Source: Pseudooceanicola sediminis
GTDB taxonomy: Bacteria; Pseudomonadota; Alphaproteobacteria; Rhodobacterales; Rhodobacteraceae
Assembly: GCF_003575965.1 (NCBI RefSeq)
Contig: NZ_QWJJ01000007.1
Span: 134,976-198,975, forward strand
Direction of reading: 5' to 3'
DNA length: 64,000 nt
The notes under the pieces were generated by a model, which did not search any database, was not told the DNA's origin, and saw only the letters and a list, made by a program, of their open reading frames with translations. Made by a program: the position numbers and the translations under genes. Below, in pieces: positions 1 to 9,489 of the stretch (the stretch's first letter is position 1; the number at the start of each line of letters is the position of its first letter).

Positions 1-1157
1 AGGCGTTTGAGCGCTGTGATCTCGTAGGGCGCGTAGTGATAGATGCGCGCAGTGGGGTACTGCGAAATCCGCGCGCGAAAAAACGCCAGCAAGTCGGACA
101 ATGCCCGCGCTTCTGCGTCGTGGTCATGGGCCCAGAACGCCTTGAACGCCCCGTCGAACCAGATGCCGTGCAGGTATTCGAGGCCGCCCTCGTAGTGTGG
201 ATCGCCTTCAATGTCGTAGAACAAGTCGCCCGGCTGCGGTTCCGGCAACAGGTCAAAGCCCTTGCTAGGCTCGGGCGCCCGTAGTTCGAAATCTGGCTCC
301 CCAGTTTTACGGGCCTGCTGCAGGCGGGCCTGCGTGACCAAACGGGCCTGGGTGTTTTCGGCCATTCCGCGCACTGGGTGATCCAACGTCGAGAGAGCCT
401 CCAATGTGTGAACACCCGCAGCTTCGAGTTTTTTCACCTGACCACGACTTATATTTGCGACATTGAACAAGCTGTCTTCGGCCTGCCAGACGCTGTTGCA
501 ATGATCAGCCCAGCGGCACAGACCGCAATCGGCACATGGCACCGGGCGTGTCGGCTGCGGATCAGCGATGAAAGCTTCCAACCGTTCGCGGGCCATTCGA
601 GCATAGGCCGCGTAATCCGCCAGACGCAGCGTCGCGCGCGTGCCGTCGCCCAATTCGACATGCGCAAACTCGGGCACCACCCCCTGAATTTCCGCCAGCA
701 GATCGGAATACAGCACCAGCTGAAGCACATGTTTGGGATCGGCACGACGTTTCAGCTTGGTGTCCGCCACCTCATAGCTGAACGACCCAAGCGCCGAGGG
801 TGTCTCGACACGTTCCAGGAAGTCGGACCAGCCGCCCCAGTTCCCCGACAGAAACGCGCCCTGAAACACGACATCCGGACCAGCGGCGAGTGCCGCGCGC
901 GTGGCCTCGGCGTTTTCACTAAGCTTGCCACGCTCGATTTCCATAACTGTGCGTCCGGCCTCCTTGAGGCGTGCAAGATGCGCCGCCTCGTGCGCATCGC
1001 CCTGTTTTTGCAACAGTGCCGCGTCCTCGGTGTCGTCGCCCGGCTCCGGGCCCGTTCCGCGCATATGTGCCAGATCAAGGGTGGTCGCATGTGCGCAGCC
1101 TGTGAAGCGCATGAGATCCGTGGCGGACAAAAATATGCGACCGTCGAGATCCCTCAT
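1..1157 (-). CDS. TM0106-family RecB-like nuclease (3' end outside window)
   Basis: The reverse strand is open from an ATG at 1157 to the window edge, giving 385 residues of an unfinished protein. Visible landmarks are an N-terminal Cas4/RecB-like PD-(D/E)XK nuclease core with the motif YEVADTKLKR near residue 130, a cysteine cluster of the form CADCGLCRWADHC near residue 210 with an earlier Cys in TGCAH (the set that binds Fe-S in Cas4/AddB-like nucleases), and an RNase-H-like start FYDIEGDP near residue 315. This order fits the TM0106 RecB-like family with a C-terminal RNase_H_2 domain. GGAG lies just upstream of the ATG. The gene is divergent from the WYL regulator, which may control it (inference). 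Confidence 0.8.
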   Translation of the reverse strand, partial: MRDLDGRIFLSATDLMRFTGCAHATTLDLAHMRGTGPEPGDDTEDAALLQKQGDAHEAAHLARLKEAGRTVMEIERGKLSENAEATRAALAAGPDVVFQGAFLSGNWGGWSDFLERVETPSALGSFSYEVADTKLKRRADPKHVLQLVLYSDLLAEIQGVVPEFAHVELGDGTRATLRLADYAAYARMARERLEAFIADPQPTRPVPCADCGLCRWADHCNSVWQAEDSLFNVANISRGQVKKLEAAGVHTLEALSTLDHPVRGMAENTQARLVTQARLQQARKTGEPDFELRAPEPSKGFDLLPEPQPGDLFYDIEGDPHYEGGLEYLHGIWFDGAFKAFWAHDHDAEARALSDLLAFFRARISQYPTARIYHYAPYEITALKR

Positions 1158-1262
1158 GGCTACTCCATTACCTATGCAAATCAATCTCCAAGGGAATCAC
1201 CTCGACAGACCGCAAGGTCATCAATACCGTTTGAGGGTGTCAATTTCTGGCATGGAGATCAA

Positions 1263-2246
1263 ATGTCTTTTGCAAAAGCGCAGGATTTGCTTCGCCTTGC
1301 CCAGATGGCGGCGTCCCGCCGAGGTGGCGTAAGCCTTGAGGACATCTGCGCCGAGTTCGATGTATCGCATCGCACCGCTCAACGCATGACCGAGGCTCTC
1401 GAAGCAACTTTCGTGAATGTTTCGACCACAGACGACGCAGAAAGACGGCGATACTGGCGGATGGACGCACCCTTGCCAGACCAACTGCAGCCCCGACAGG
1501 AAACGGCGATCGAAGCGCTGGAGATTGCGGCGCGTACCGCGCGCGATGAAGGGCGTATACGACATTCACGCGCTCTGGAGGATCTCCGCGACGGGCTGCT
1601 GGCGCGTTTGAATCCGAGGGACGCGCTTCGGTCGGAGGTCGATGCAGAGGCAGTGCTGGCTGGATTAGGCCAGGTCACGCGCCCGGGCCCTACCGTTACG
1701 CTGAAGCCTGCCGTGACAGATGCTGTCATCGAAGCGCTGCGCGGTCCCTTCAGGCTGCGCGTCTGCTATGGCGCGCAGGGCGCTGCGCCGCGTGTGATCG
1801 AGCCACATGGCATGTTGCTGGGGCACCGCAGCTATCTCGTCGCGCGCCAACCCTCGCGTGGAGAAGACATCCTGAACTTCCGCATGGATCGGATTTATGA
1901 GGCGGAAGTTCTGAACGAAAGCTTCCAACTGGCCTCAGGTTTCTCCCTGGAGACCTATGCCGCTCAGGCGTTTGGTGTCTATCAAGACCCCGAACAATAC
2001 GGCGAAGTCGTGTGGCGCTTTTCACCGGAAGCCGCAGAGCGTGCCGCCGAATTCCGTTTCCACCCGACGCAAGTTGTCGAACCTCAGGACGATGGCAGCC
2101 TGATCGTCAGGTTCAAGGCAGCGGGTTGGCTGGAAATGGCATGGCACCTTTATCAATGGGGCGACAAGGTGGAGGTGTTGGCGCCTGCGGGCTTGCGCGA
2201 ATTGATTGCGCGCCACCAGAGGTCGGATTTCGACGCTCTGCCATGA
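1263..2246 (+). CDS. WYL-domain transcriptional regulator with N-terminal HTH
   Basis: A 327-residue protein with an N-terminal winged helix-turn-helix of HTH_11 type (residues ~1-60, ISH-like pattern VSHRTAQRM) followed by a WYL ligand-sensing domain (residues ~155-225, core around the RVCYGAQG and RVIEPHGML strands) and a C-terminal WCX-type extension. The reading frame is open much further upstream, but the ATG at 1263 has GGAG five bases before it and begins where the HTH similarity begins, so the longer version is rejected. WYL regulators often control DNA-damage or defence genes. The nearest candidates are the divergent RecB-like nuclease and the HEPN gene 22 bases downstream. Confidence 0.85.
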   Translation: MSFAKAQDLLRLAQMAASRRGGVSLEDICAEFDVSHRTAQRMTEALEATFVNVSTTDDAERRRYWRMDAPLPDQLQPRQETAIEALEIAARTARDEGRIRHSRALEDLRDGLLARLNPRDALRSEVDAEAVLAGLGQVTRPGPTVTLKPAVTDAVIEALRGPFRLRVCYGAQGAAPRVIEPHGMLLGHRSYLVARQPSRGEDILNFRMDRIYEAEVLNESFQLASGFSLETYAAQAFGVYQDPEQYGEVVWRFSPEAAERAAEFRFHPTQVVEPQDDGSLIVRFKAAGWLEMAWHLYQWGDKVEVLAPAGLRELIARHQRSDFDALP

Positions 2247-2268
2247 CGATATCGAACGGGAATTAAAT

Positions 2269-2934
2269 ATGAAGAACGGTCTTGATCATGCAGCCTTGAA
2301 AGCAAAACAACGCGCCATTCGCGAAGGCTTCCCCGAAACCATGGGACTGCGCGCTCATCGCGCCATCAGTTGGATCGGCCGTGCAGAAGCTTGCGGCGAG
2401 GATGATGATGCGCGTTTCATTTTCCTTTGGATCGCATTCAACGCGGCATACGCCGACGAGCAGGAGTTTCAGGCGGTCGCCCCGGGAGAGCGCGCAGCTT
2501 TCGTCGAATACTTCGGTCGGCTCGTCGCCCTTGATCAAGACCAACGCATCTACAAGGCACTCTGGCAGAGGTTTTCAGGCCCTGTTCGGATGCTCATGGA
2601 AAACCGGTACGTCTTTAACCCCTTCTGGCAATACCACAATGGGATTGACGGGTTTGAGGATTGGGAGGAACGCTTTAAGACCTCAGCCCGCTCCTTCGCG
2701 CAATCCTTCCAGGCCGGTGACACTGCACGCGTCCTGAGCTTCGTCTTCGACCGACTGTACGTACTGCGCAATCAGCTCGTTCATGGAGGGTCGACCTGGA
2801 ACAGCGGTGTGAACCGGGCGCAGGTTCGAGACGGCGCTGAAATCCTCGGGTTTCTGATGCCGGTGTACATCGACATCATGATGGACAACCCAAATGAAAA
2901 CTGGGGCAGGCCGTTTTATCCGGTCGTGTCATAG
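2269..2934 (+). CDS. HEPN-domain protein, putative RNase
   Basis: A 221-residue helical protein. The C-terminal part carries R-x4-H (RNQLVHG, Arg167 and His172), the signature of HEPN ribonucleases and nucleotidyl-transfer-linked HEPN proteins. An aromatic N-terminal segment (FLWIAFNAAY, residues ~52-61) matches the Apea-like HEPN pattern. The gene starts 22 bases after the WYL regulator on the same strand and is probably co-transcribed. HEPN proteins frequently act as RNA-cleaving effectors in toxin-antitoxin and anti-phage systems, but no partner nucleotidyltransferase is visible here, so the role is inferred. The ATG at 2269 was chosen over an upstream in-frame start that would overlap the regulator. 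Confidence 0.7.
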   Translation: MKNGLDHAALKAKQRAIREGFPETMGLRAHRAISWIGRAEACGEDDDARFIFLWIAFNAAYADEQEFQAVAPGERAAFVEYFGRLVALDQDQRIYKALWQRFSGPVRMLMENRYVFNPFWQYHNGIDGFEDWEERFKTSARSFAQSFQAGDTARVLSFVFDRLYVLRNQLVHGGSTWNSGVNRAQVRDGAEILGFLMPVYIDIMMDNPNENWGRPFYPVVS

Positions 2935-2965
2935 ATTGCAGAAACGATTTGGAAAGTGACGATCG

Positions 2966-4240
2966 ATGCGGAAACCAAATCAGATGACCCGCCGGGATCT
3001 TTATGATCTGGTTTGGAGTAAGCCCATGACCGCGCTAGCCGGGGAATTCGATATATCTGATCGCGGGCTGGCAAAGCTTTGCGCCCGGCATCACATCCCC
3101 GTTCCGCCCCGCGGATACTGGGCAAAGGTAGCCGCGGGCGAGAAACCAACCGTGCCACCGTTCCTTGAACTCAAGGACCGCACGCTCGATCAGGTGACAA
3201 TACGTGGCGGGACATCGAACCTGCCTGAGAGCGTTGCCGAATTTGCGCGGAAGAGGAAAGCCGAGCGCGAGAACCGCGTCGCCACGATCAGGCAGGTGGC
3301 GGATACGCCTCTTGTACCGGTCGAATGCCCGCACAAGACGGTGGCGAAAACGGCGAAGTTCCTCCGCACCAGGAAACCCAACAAGGAAGGTGTCCTCAGA
3401 GCGACCGAACCCGGTCACTGCGGCGTTATCATCAGTGCGCCCTCGGCCGAGCGATCCATCGTCATCCTCGACGCGCTGGCCCGTGGCCTTGAGGAAGTCG
3501 GCCTCATCCTAACGGCTGAAGGAGACAAGATGTCTGTGCAAAGAAACTCGGACAGGGTGAAATTCACCCTGCTCGAGCGCACGAAACGGATGAAATACGT
3601 CCCGACGCCTGAAGAGGTCGCTCGCGAAGAGCGACGGAAAGAAAAGGAGGCGCGCTCCTGGCGGCGAAACGACTGGGACGGCATTTCCTTCGGCAGCCGG
3701 CCGCCCTGGCCGGAATACGTGACAGAATGGACCGCACAGCTGGTATTCTCGATCGATGCATGGGCCGACGGGCTCCGGAAAACCTGGGGTGACGGCAAGA
3801 CGCAACGTGTGGAACGCATGGTGCCGGACATCGTGGCCGGTATCGAGCTGGTTCTCGAAACCGTTCGTGTGCGCCGCGAAGAAAGCGAGGAACGCGAGCG
3901 GAGATGGCAGGAGTTGCAGCGCCGACGGAAACTGGCTCACGCCAGAAAAGAGCGCGAGGAAAAGCGGCTGGTCCATCTCGATCGCATAGTAAAATTGCGT
4001 CGGGAAGCGCGCGAGATTCGAGACTGGCTGGCGAGCCTGCCTGACGATGCCAAGCCATCGGAGGACAACGATCTTGGTCGGATGCTGATCTGGGTCGGCC
4101 AACGTCTCGGCGAAATCGACCGCCAGACCGGAATAGAGGCGGCGCGGTCTTTCGCGGGAACTGGCGATCTGTTTCCGGAGATCGACGAACTGCAGGACCC
4201 GCTCGGGGATCCCCCAGAGCGCAACGGCTGGTACTATTAG
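2966..4240 (+). CDS. Conserved protein of unknown function, HTH-like N-terminus and coiled coil
   Basis: A 424-residue protein that I recognise as a recurrent proteobacterial hypothetical without an assigned role. The N-terminal ~55 residues look like a DNA-binding helical module: TRRDLYDLVWSKPM, then DISDRGLAKLCARH, then the invariant-looking IPVPPRGYWAK. Residues ~205-240 and ~300-355 are highly charged, Arg/Glu/Lys-rich and predicted coiled coil. The C-terminus is acidic and hydrophilic. There are no membrane segments. It follows the HEPN gene by 31 bases on the same strand, ending the left flank before the leftward prophage genes. A regulatory or DNA-binding role is only an inference from the N-terminal pattern. 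Confidence 0.6.
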   Translation: MRKPNQMTRRDLYDLVWSKPMTALAGEFDISDRGLAKLCARHHIPVPPRGYWAKVAAGEKPTVPPFLELKDRTLDQVTIRGGTSNLPESVAEFARKRKAERENRVATIRQVADTPLVPVECPHKTVAKTAKFLRTRKPNKEGVLRATEPGHCGVIISAPSAERSIVILDALARGLEEVGLILTAEGDKMSVQRNSDRVKFTLLERTKRMKYVPTPEEVAREERRKEKEARSWRRNDWDGISFGSRPPWPEYVTEWTAQLVFSIDAWADGLRKTWGDGKTQRVERMVPDIVAGIELVLETVRVRREESEERERRWQELQRRRKLAHARKEREEKRLVHLDRIVKLRREAREIRDWLASLPDDAKPSEDNDLGRMLIWVGQRLGEIDRQTGIEAARSFAGTGDLFPEIDELQDPLGDPPERNGWYY

Positions 4241-4428
4241 CGCGGGCGGTCATCGGGTCAGACCTTGCGCACCGAATGCCTCTCTTACCGAATGATTTCG
4301 CCAGCGCCTAACCGCGATCGACACGGAGAAAGGTGCCTTCGCGCAACCGCCCGCCCGGGCGCCGGCGGCAGGCGTGAACGAGCGCATTGACGCGCGTTGT
4401 CTGGAGTTGGCGCGTGTCGTCGCCCCTC

Positions 4429-5505
4429 TCATCCGACCTTCGCACCCCAGAACGACGTGTGTTCCGCCGCGAAGTAGCCGTCCGCGGCGCGGAAGTATCC
4501 TTGCAGCTCGACGGTGTCGCCCTCATTGAGCGTCACGATGGTCTGCAGCCAAAGCGCTGTCGCTTCCGAAACGTGTGCTCCGGAAATCTCCCCCATCGAG
4601 CCCCGGATCTCGGTCGTGCCATTCAGCACGAGCCGACCGCGCATGCGGGCCGAGGTGCTGGCATTAACCTTGTAGAGAAGCGTCGCGCCGAAGAGGTAGG
4701 TGCCGTCGACCGGCGCTACGAAGTAGCTGTTCGCGGAGTTGAACGCACCCTGATCGTTGTAGTCCGTGTTGTTCAGACCGATTTTCGTCCAGGTCCCGAC
4801 GCCGACATAGTTGTCGTAGTTGGTGTAAGCCTTGAAGCGCGGCAGCCGGGGCTGATCGACGATCCCAGTGGCGTTGTCGACGCTGAGCCCGTCGAAGAAC
4901 GTGCTGCCGTCGGCCGAGACCGCGAGACGGAACTTGTCGGATCCAAAGAGCCCCACCAGCGCACGGGTAGAAAAGCCGGTCTGCAGTGTCAGCCCGAGGT
5001 CGTCGCCCGCAGCCTCCTTGTTCATGGTGTAGAAGAGATCGCCGGTGCCGCCCTCGACCACGGTCTTCGCCGTCCAGAGAGCCGCGTTCAGCTTGGCCGA
5101 AAACGGGTTCGAGGCATCCGCCATCGTGCCGACCCCGAGCAGCGAAAGGTTCTGCAGCGCCGCCGGTGTGGTCCCGATCCAGCCTGCACCGTCGTAGACG
5201 AGCAGCAGCCCCTCGTCCTCGACCCATGCGCGCCAGCCGGTGCGTGGCGGCAGGCGCAGCCAGGCCCCATCGGTCCAGAGCGCGACATTCAGGTCCCAAC
5301 CCGCCCAGTCGCCCGTTGCGCCCGGCGCGACGAGGTAGCGGTCGCCGTCGATGGGACTGCCGGGCGGCGCTGTCAGATCGCGGTCGAGCACGGAAAGCTG
5401 GACGAGCCCGTCGAGTATCCGCAGCGCCTCGTTGTGGCTGACGTGCTTCTGGGCCTGCGCCGCCAGGATGTAAGGCAGCAAGAGATGGGTGGTGGCGTCA
5501 GACAT
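4429..5505 (-). CDS. DUF2793 phage tail-associated protein
   Basis: A 358-residue protein beginning with the hallmark of DUF2793, LLLPYILAAQAQKHVSHNEA, followed by repeated Trp/Gly-rich strands (GDRYLVAPGATGDWAG, WVEDEGLLLVYDG) within the first ~110 residues. The remaining C-terminal half is beta-rich and resembles C1q/TNF-like or adhesin-type globular tips seen on tail fibres. It is the last structural gene of the leftward late operon, ten bases after the megatron gene. That position and the domain suggest a tail-tip or host-recognition component. The DUF2793 identity is firm; the receptor-binding role is inferred. Confidence 0.85.
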   Translation of the reverse strand: MSDATTHLLLPYILAAQAQKHVSHNEALRILDGLVQLSVLDRDLTAPPGSPIDGDRYLVAPGATGDWAGWDLNVALWTDGAWLRLPPRTGWRAWVEDEGLLLVYDGAGWIGTTPAALQNLSLLGVGTMADASNPFSAKLNAALWTAKTVVEGGTGDLFYTMNKEAAGDDLGLTLQTGFSTRALVGLFGSDKFRLAVSADGSTFFDGLSVDNATGIVDQPRLPRFKAYTNYDNYVGVGTWTKIGLNNTDYNDQGAFNSANSYFVAPVDGTYLFGATLLYKVNASTSARMRGRLVLNGTTEIRGSMGEISGAHVSEATALWLQTIVTLNEGDTVELQGYFRAADGYFAAEHTSFWGAKVG

Positions 5506-5514
5506 GGGTTAGCC

Positions 5515-8500
5515 TCAGAAGATCAGCGTGACGGTTTTGGGTGAGCCCCGCCCGACGAGAGCGGAGAGCTGGAAGATGCGGATGTCGAGCGTGTCGCCGG
5601 GGCCGAGCGGCGCGCCCCCATCGGCGGTTTGGTCTGCGGCGGTGTAAACCGTGCTGGTGGTGGCGGTGCTCAGCACCCGCTTCACGGTGGCGCCGTCGAG
5701 AATCTCGACCTCGTAGGCTTCGAACTCCTCGGCCAGCGGCACCTCGAGCCCGCCCCAGCTGTCGGCCGAGATAGCCCGGGACCGGCGTGTCCAGCGGATC
5801 GTCAGATCGCCGGGACTGCGCGCCTTGCGCCACGGCTGCTCGACGTGGGTGACCGAGAACGGCCGAAGCCCGACGCCTGCGGGCGGGAAGGCTTCCGCCA
5901 CATAGGTCTCGTCGCTGACCGGGCGGCTCGCCGGGCCGATGCGCCAGTTCCACGGGATGCCGAGATCGGCTTCGGCGATCGGCAGCGAAGCGAGCGCAGT
6001 GTCCAGCACGACAACCCGCGCGCTTGCCGGAGCCGGATTGGCCATCGCGGCCTCGGTGCCACGCTGTCCTCGCAGCAGGCGCGTCAGGCGATACCGGCCC
6101 GGAGCGATCAGCTCGGCCGCGCCCGCCTGCACGATTTCCCAGACGCCCGATGCACTCTCTATCGCCAACGCGTTCGCCCCGCCGAACAGCGCCAGGTCGG
6201 TGACACTCTCCAGCGTGCCGGTCAGCAAGTCGACCACCAGCGCATTGCCGAGATCGAAGCGCGAGGTCGGACCCGCGTAGAAATCCGAAACAAGTGTCCC
6301 GATCCGGGCCCGTCCGCCAAATGACGTCAGCAGCTCGAAGCCATCGGTAGAGGGACTGCGGAACACCGCCATTTCGCCCGGCCAGGGAACGGCGTGCGCC
6401 GCGGCGAAAGGCCGATGCGCGGGTTGATCCTCTGTCAGTTGCGGCAGGTCCAGCAGCGCCAGCTCGGGTGCGCCGAACACAACGGTTTTCGAGAGCGAGG
6501 ACGGGCGTGGCGATCCGGGCGGAAGGTCGTGGGCCTCACGATCCTGGCGAACGGCCTCGATCCCACGTGCCTCGGCATCCGCGATGGAGACCAGCCGCAG
6601 CGGGATGTTCCGACCGTCATGGTCCAATGTGACGACATCGGCCGGATCCAATGCTAGCCGCGAGGGTGGCAAACGAAACGCGACCGTCTCCCTCCCGGTC
6701 CAGGCTTCCATCAGCGCGCGACGGCACCGACGCTCGGCCTCCTCTGGCGGGACCGCCATCGGAAAGCTCTCCGAGGCGATCCGCGTCGTATCGACCGTGA
6801 TGCGGCGCGCCTCGACAAGGGCGGCGTCATAGTCCTCATCGGCACGCGCCACCTGCCATTTGAGGGCCTGCGGCAATTCAGTTTCCTGCCCACGGGTCAT
6901 TTCCAGCACGTCGCCCTCGCGCGCGGCGACCAGATCGTCATGCGTAACGCTGGCCACTGCCGCCTGACCGCGCATGACAAAACGGATCACGCCCTCGGTC
7001 TCGACCGCGTCGAAGCCGAAATGCCGCGACAGCGTGGTGATGGACGCGCGCGGGCTCTCCAGCGCGCCAATGGCATAGCCCTCGACCGCGCCCCAGAGGC
7101 CGTAGACGTCGATCCTCGACTCGGGCATCCCAGCCCGCAGGCAGAGGTGCCGGACCAGCGCCGCAAGCGACACCGCCCCGAGCCGTCCGGTCAGCCAGTG
7201 TCCGAGCCGCCAGTTCGCCCCGTCCGTCCAGACATCGGTGAGCGCTGGGAAGAATGGGTAAGGCCGCGCGTCCCAGGTCCAGACGGCGCATTCGGGCACA
7301 TGCACCATCCGGCCGCTGTACACGGAGGATACCGGGTTGTTGGCGGCCTCGCCCCACCAGAGATATGTCGCCTCGAGATAGGCGCGCTGGATCGCATCGT
7401 CCCGCCAGCCGCGCGAGAAGTACGGCACGAAGCTCTCCGACGACTTCGGATCGTAGAAGACGTTGGGCTGGTTGGTGCCGCGGTCGATGGCCGGGCATCC
7501 GAGCTCGGTGAACCAGATCGGCTTCGACTGCGGCACCCATGCCGTCGGCGTGCCGCTCTCCACCCCACCCGGGCGGTTGTAGTGCGGGTTCGCCCACCAG
7601 GCGCGTAGATCCTTGTAGCGGAACACCCACGGCTTGCTGGCGGCGCCATCGGTGATCGGGGTACGGACCTGCGCGGAGCGGTCGGCTGCACTTGCATAGA
7701 ACCAGTCGAAACCTTCCCCGCCCGCAATGTTCGCCTGCAGATAGGCCCGGTCGTAGATCGCGGGCCAGCCCTCGGCCGCGTCGAGATGCTCGAACCCGTC
7801 GCGCCAGTCCGACAGCGGCATGTAGTTGTCGATCCCTATGAAACCGATCTCCGGATCGGCCCAGAGCGGATCGAGGTGGAAAAACACGTCGCCCGAGCCG
7901 TCGCCGGGCTGGTGCCCGAAATATTCCGACCAATCGGCGGCATAGCCTAGGCTCACACCCGACCCTAGGATTGTGCGCACATCGGCGACAAGATCCCGGT
8001 ACGCATCCACGGCTGGATAGGCGGATGCGCCCGAGCGGACCGTCGTCAGCCCCGGCATCTCGGTGCCGATCAGGAACGCATCGACCCCGCCCGCCGCCGC
8101 GCAGAGATGGGCGTAGTGAAGCACCATGCGGCGGAGGCCCCAGTCACCGGATGGTCCGGTCCAACTGACGCTGTCGCCCGAGACATTGAAGCTGGCGGGC
8201 GTGGCCCCGCCGAACAGCGCCGCAACCTGGCTTGCGGCTGTCGGGGTCTTGTCCACGGTCCCGGCGAAACCCGCCGCCGGAGAACAGGTGATCCGCCCCC
8301 GCCAGGGGAACGCGGGCTGACCGGTCTCTGCGGCGTTGTCGGAATACGGGTTCGGCAGCGTGTTGCCGGGCGGCACGTCCATCAGGATGAACGGGTAGAA
8401 GGTGACGCGCAGCCCGCGCGCCTTCATCTCCTGGATCGCCTGCACCACCGCGAAGTCGGCAGGCGTGCCGCCGTAGACGGGTCGATCCTGATCGTCGCGG

Positions 8501-9480
8501 CTGACGAGGAAGGCGCTTGCGCGGTTCACGCCATTGACCGACCAGCCGATCGGCGTCGTGGATTTCGCCGTGACCTCGACGCCGGGGCGCAGCTTGCAGG
8601 AGCTCGCGCGCAGGTCGTCCCCAAACCACGCCACGACCAGGCTGACGCTTTCGACGGCCGGGGCCATGGCCTGCAGGCGGTCAAGCGCGACCAAAATGTC
8701 GGTGATGTCGGGCAACGCGTTCAGGTTTTCGGAAACCGTCGCGCCGCCAGAGGATTTGCGGATCGCCTGCGTGGCATAGGTGAACTCGCCCGAGGCCGGG
8801 ATCAGGGTGACGGCGCGGGTCAGCCCCTCGGCGGTGTCGGGGTCGGCGAGCGGCCGGAACACCTCGAAGGAGAGCTGCGGCAGGCGGTTGCCGTAGCTCG
8901 ACAACGGCAGTTCCTCGAAAACGACATAGGCGGTGCCGCGATAGGCGGGCGTGTTCGCCCCGCCCATCTTGGCCGAAATGAACGGATCGGCCGCCTGCGC
9001 GTCGTCGCCCGGATACCAGCGCCAGGTGACGCTGGAGAGGTCCATCGGCTTGCCATCGGCCCAGATGCGGCCGATGCCGGTGATCGGGCCCTCGCAGAGC
9101 GCGACGGCGAAGCTGGCGTAGTACAGATACTCGGTCGTCTTGACCTTGCCGCCCCCGCCGCCCTTGCCACCGCCCTGCGTGGTGGTCTTGGTCTCCTCGC
9201 GGAAATCCGTCGCCCAGATGATGTTGCCGCCGATCCGCATGCGGCCATAGAGGCGCGGGATGACCGCACCTTCCGTGGCCGAGGTGATGCGCAGATTGTC
9301 TATCCGCGCGCCTTCGATCCGCTGAGTCGGCGCAAGTGACGAGATGATCCAGCTGTCGACGACCGAGCCAATGGTGGAGCCGATGAAGCCACCGATGGTG
9401 GCAGCGCTGACACCAAGGATTGCGCCGCCAATGCTGCCGCCAATGGCAGCGCCAGCGGCACCAAGAACAAGGGTGGCCAT
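5515..9480 (-). CDS. Tail megatron protein with glycoside-hydrolase TIM-barrel domain (GTA gp15-like)
   Basis: A 1321-residue tail-tip protein. The first ~100 residues are Gly/Ala-rich and hydrophobic (GAAGAAIGGSIGG). A TIM-barrel glycoside-hydrolase-like region lies about residues 420-760, with barrel strands such as VDAFLIGTEM and PIWFTELGCPAID. It is followed by phage-tail_3-like and C-terminal beta domains, matching gp15 of the Rhodobacter gene transfer agent. In those particles this protein forms the baseplate hub and penetrates the envelope. It follows the NlpC/P60 peptidase and DUF2163 genes in the same order as in RcGTA. Length and order agree well; enzymatic activity of the barrel is not shown by the sequence alone. 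Confidence 0.92.
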   Translation of the reverse strand: MATLVLGAAGAAIGGSIGGAILGVSAATIGGFIGSTIGSVVDSWIISSLAPTQRIEGARIDNLRITSATEGAVIPRLYGRMRIGGNIIWATDFREETKTTTQGGGKGGGGGKVKTTEYLYYASFAVALCEGPITGIGRIWADGKPMDLSSVTWRWYPGDDAQAADPFISAKMGGANTPAYRGTAYVVFEELPLSSYGNRLPQLSFEVFRPLADPDTAEGLTRAVTLIPASGEFTYATQAIRKSSGGATVSENLNALPDITDILVALDRLQAMAPAVESVSLVVAWFGDDLRASSCKLRPGVEVTAKSTTPIGWSVNGVNRASAFLVSRDDQDRPVYGGTPADFAVVQAIQEMKARGLRVTFYPFILMDVPPGNTLPNPYSDNAAETGQPAFPWRGRITCSPAAGFAGTVDKTPTAASQVAALFGGATPASFNVSGDSVSWTGPSGDWGLRRMVLHYAHLCAAAGGVDAFLIGTEMPGLTTVRSGASAYPAVDAYRDLVADVRTILGSGVSLGYAADWSEYFGHQPGDGSGDVFFHLDPLWADPEIGFIGIDNYMPLSDWRDGFEHLDAAEGWPAIYDRAYLQANIAGGEGFDWFYASAADRSAQVRTPITDGAASKPWVFRYKDLRAWWANPHYNRPGGVESGTPTAWVPQSKPIWFTELGCPAIDRGTNQPNVFYDPKSSESFVPYFSRGWRDDAIQRAYLEATYLWWGEAANNPVSSVYSGRMVHVPECAVWTWDARPYPFFPALTDVWTDGANWRLGHWLTGRLGAVSLAALVRHLCLRAGMPESRIDVYGLWGAVEGYAIGALESPRASITTLSRHFGFDAVETEGVIRFVMRGQAAVASVTHDDLVAAREGDVLEMTRGQETELPQALKWQVARADEDYDAALVEARRITVDTTRIASESFPMAVPPEEAERRCRRALMEAWTGRETVAFRLPPSRLALDPADVVTLDHDGRNIPLRLVSIADAEARGIEAVRQDREAHDLPPGSPRPSSLSKTVVFGAPELALLDLPQLTEDQPAHRPFAAAHAVPWPGEMAVFRSPSTDGFELLTSFGGRARIGTLVSDFYAGPTSRFDLGNALVVDLLTGTLESVTDLALFGGANALAIESASGVWEIVQAGAAELIAPGRYRLTRLLRGQRGTEAAMANPAPASARVVVLDTALASLPIAEADLGIPWNWRIGPASRPVSDETYVAEAFPPAGVGLRPFSVTHVEQPWRKARSPGDLTIRWTRRSRAISADSWGGLEVPLAEEFEAYEVEILDGATVKRVLSTATTSTVYTAADQTADGGAPLGPGDTLDIRIFQLSALVGRGSPKTVTLIF

Positions 9481-9489
9481 GATCGGGTC

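Noticed and set aside
378-1262. Upstream extension of the WYL regulator frame
   Set aside because: It is antisense to the RecB-like nuclease and carries no domain; the start at 1263 has a good ribosome site and domain start.
4241-4428. Possible left attachment site
   Set aside because: No direct repeat shared with 46332-46516 was found by eye, and no tRNA gene is present.
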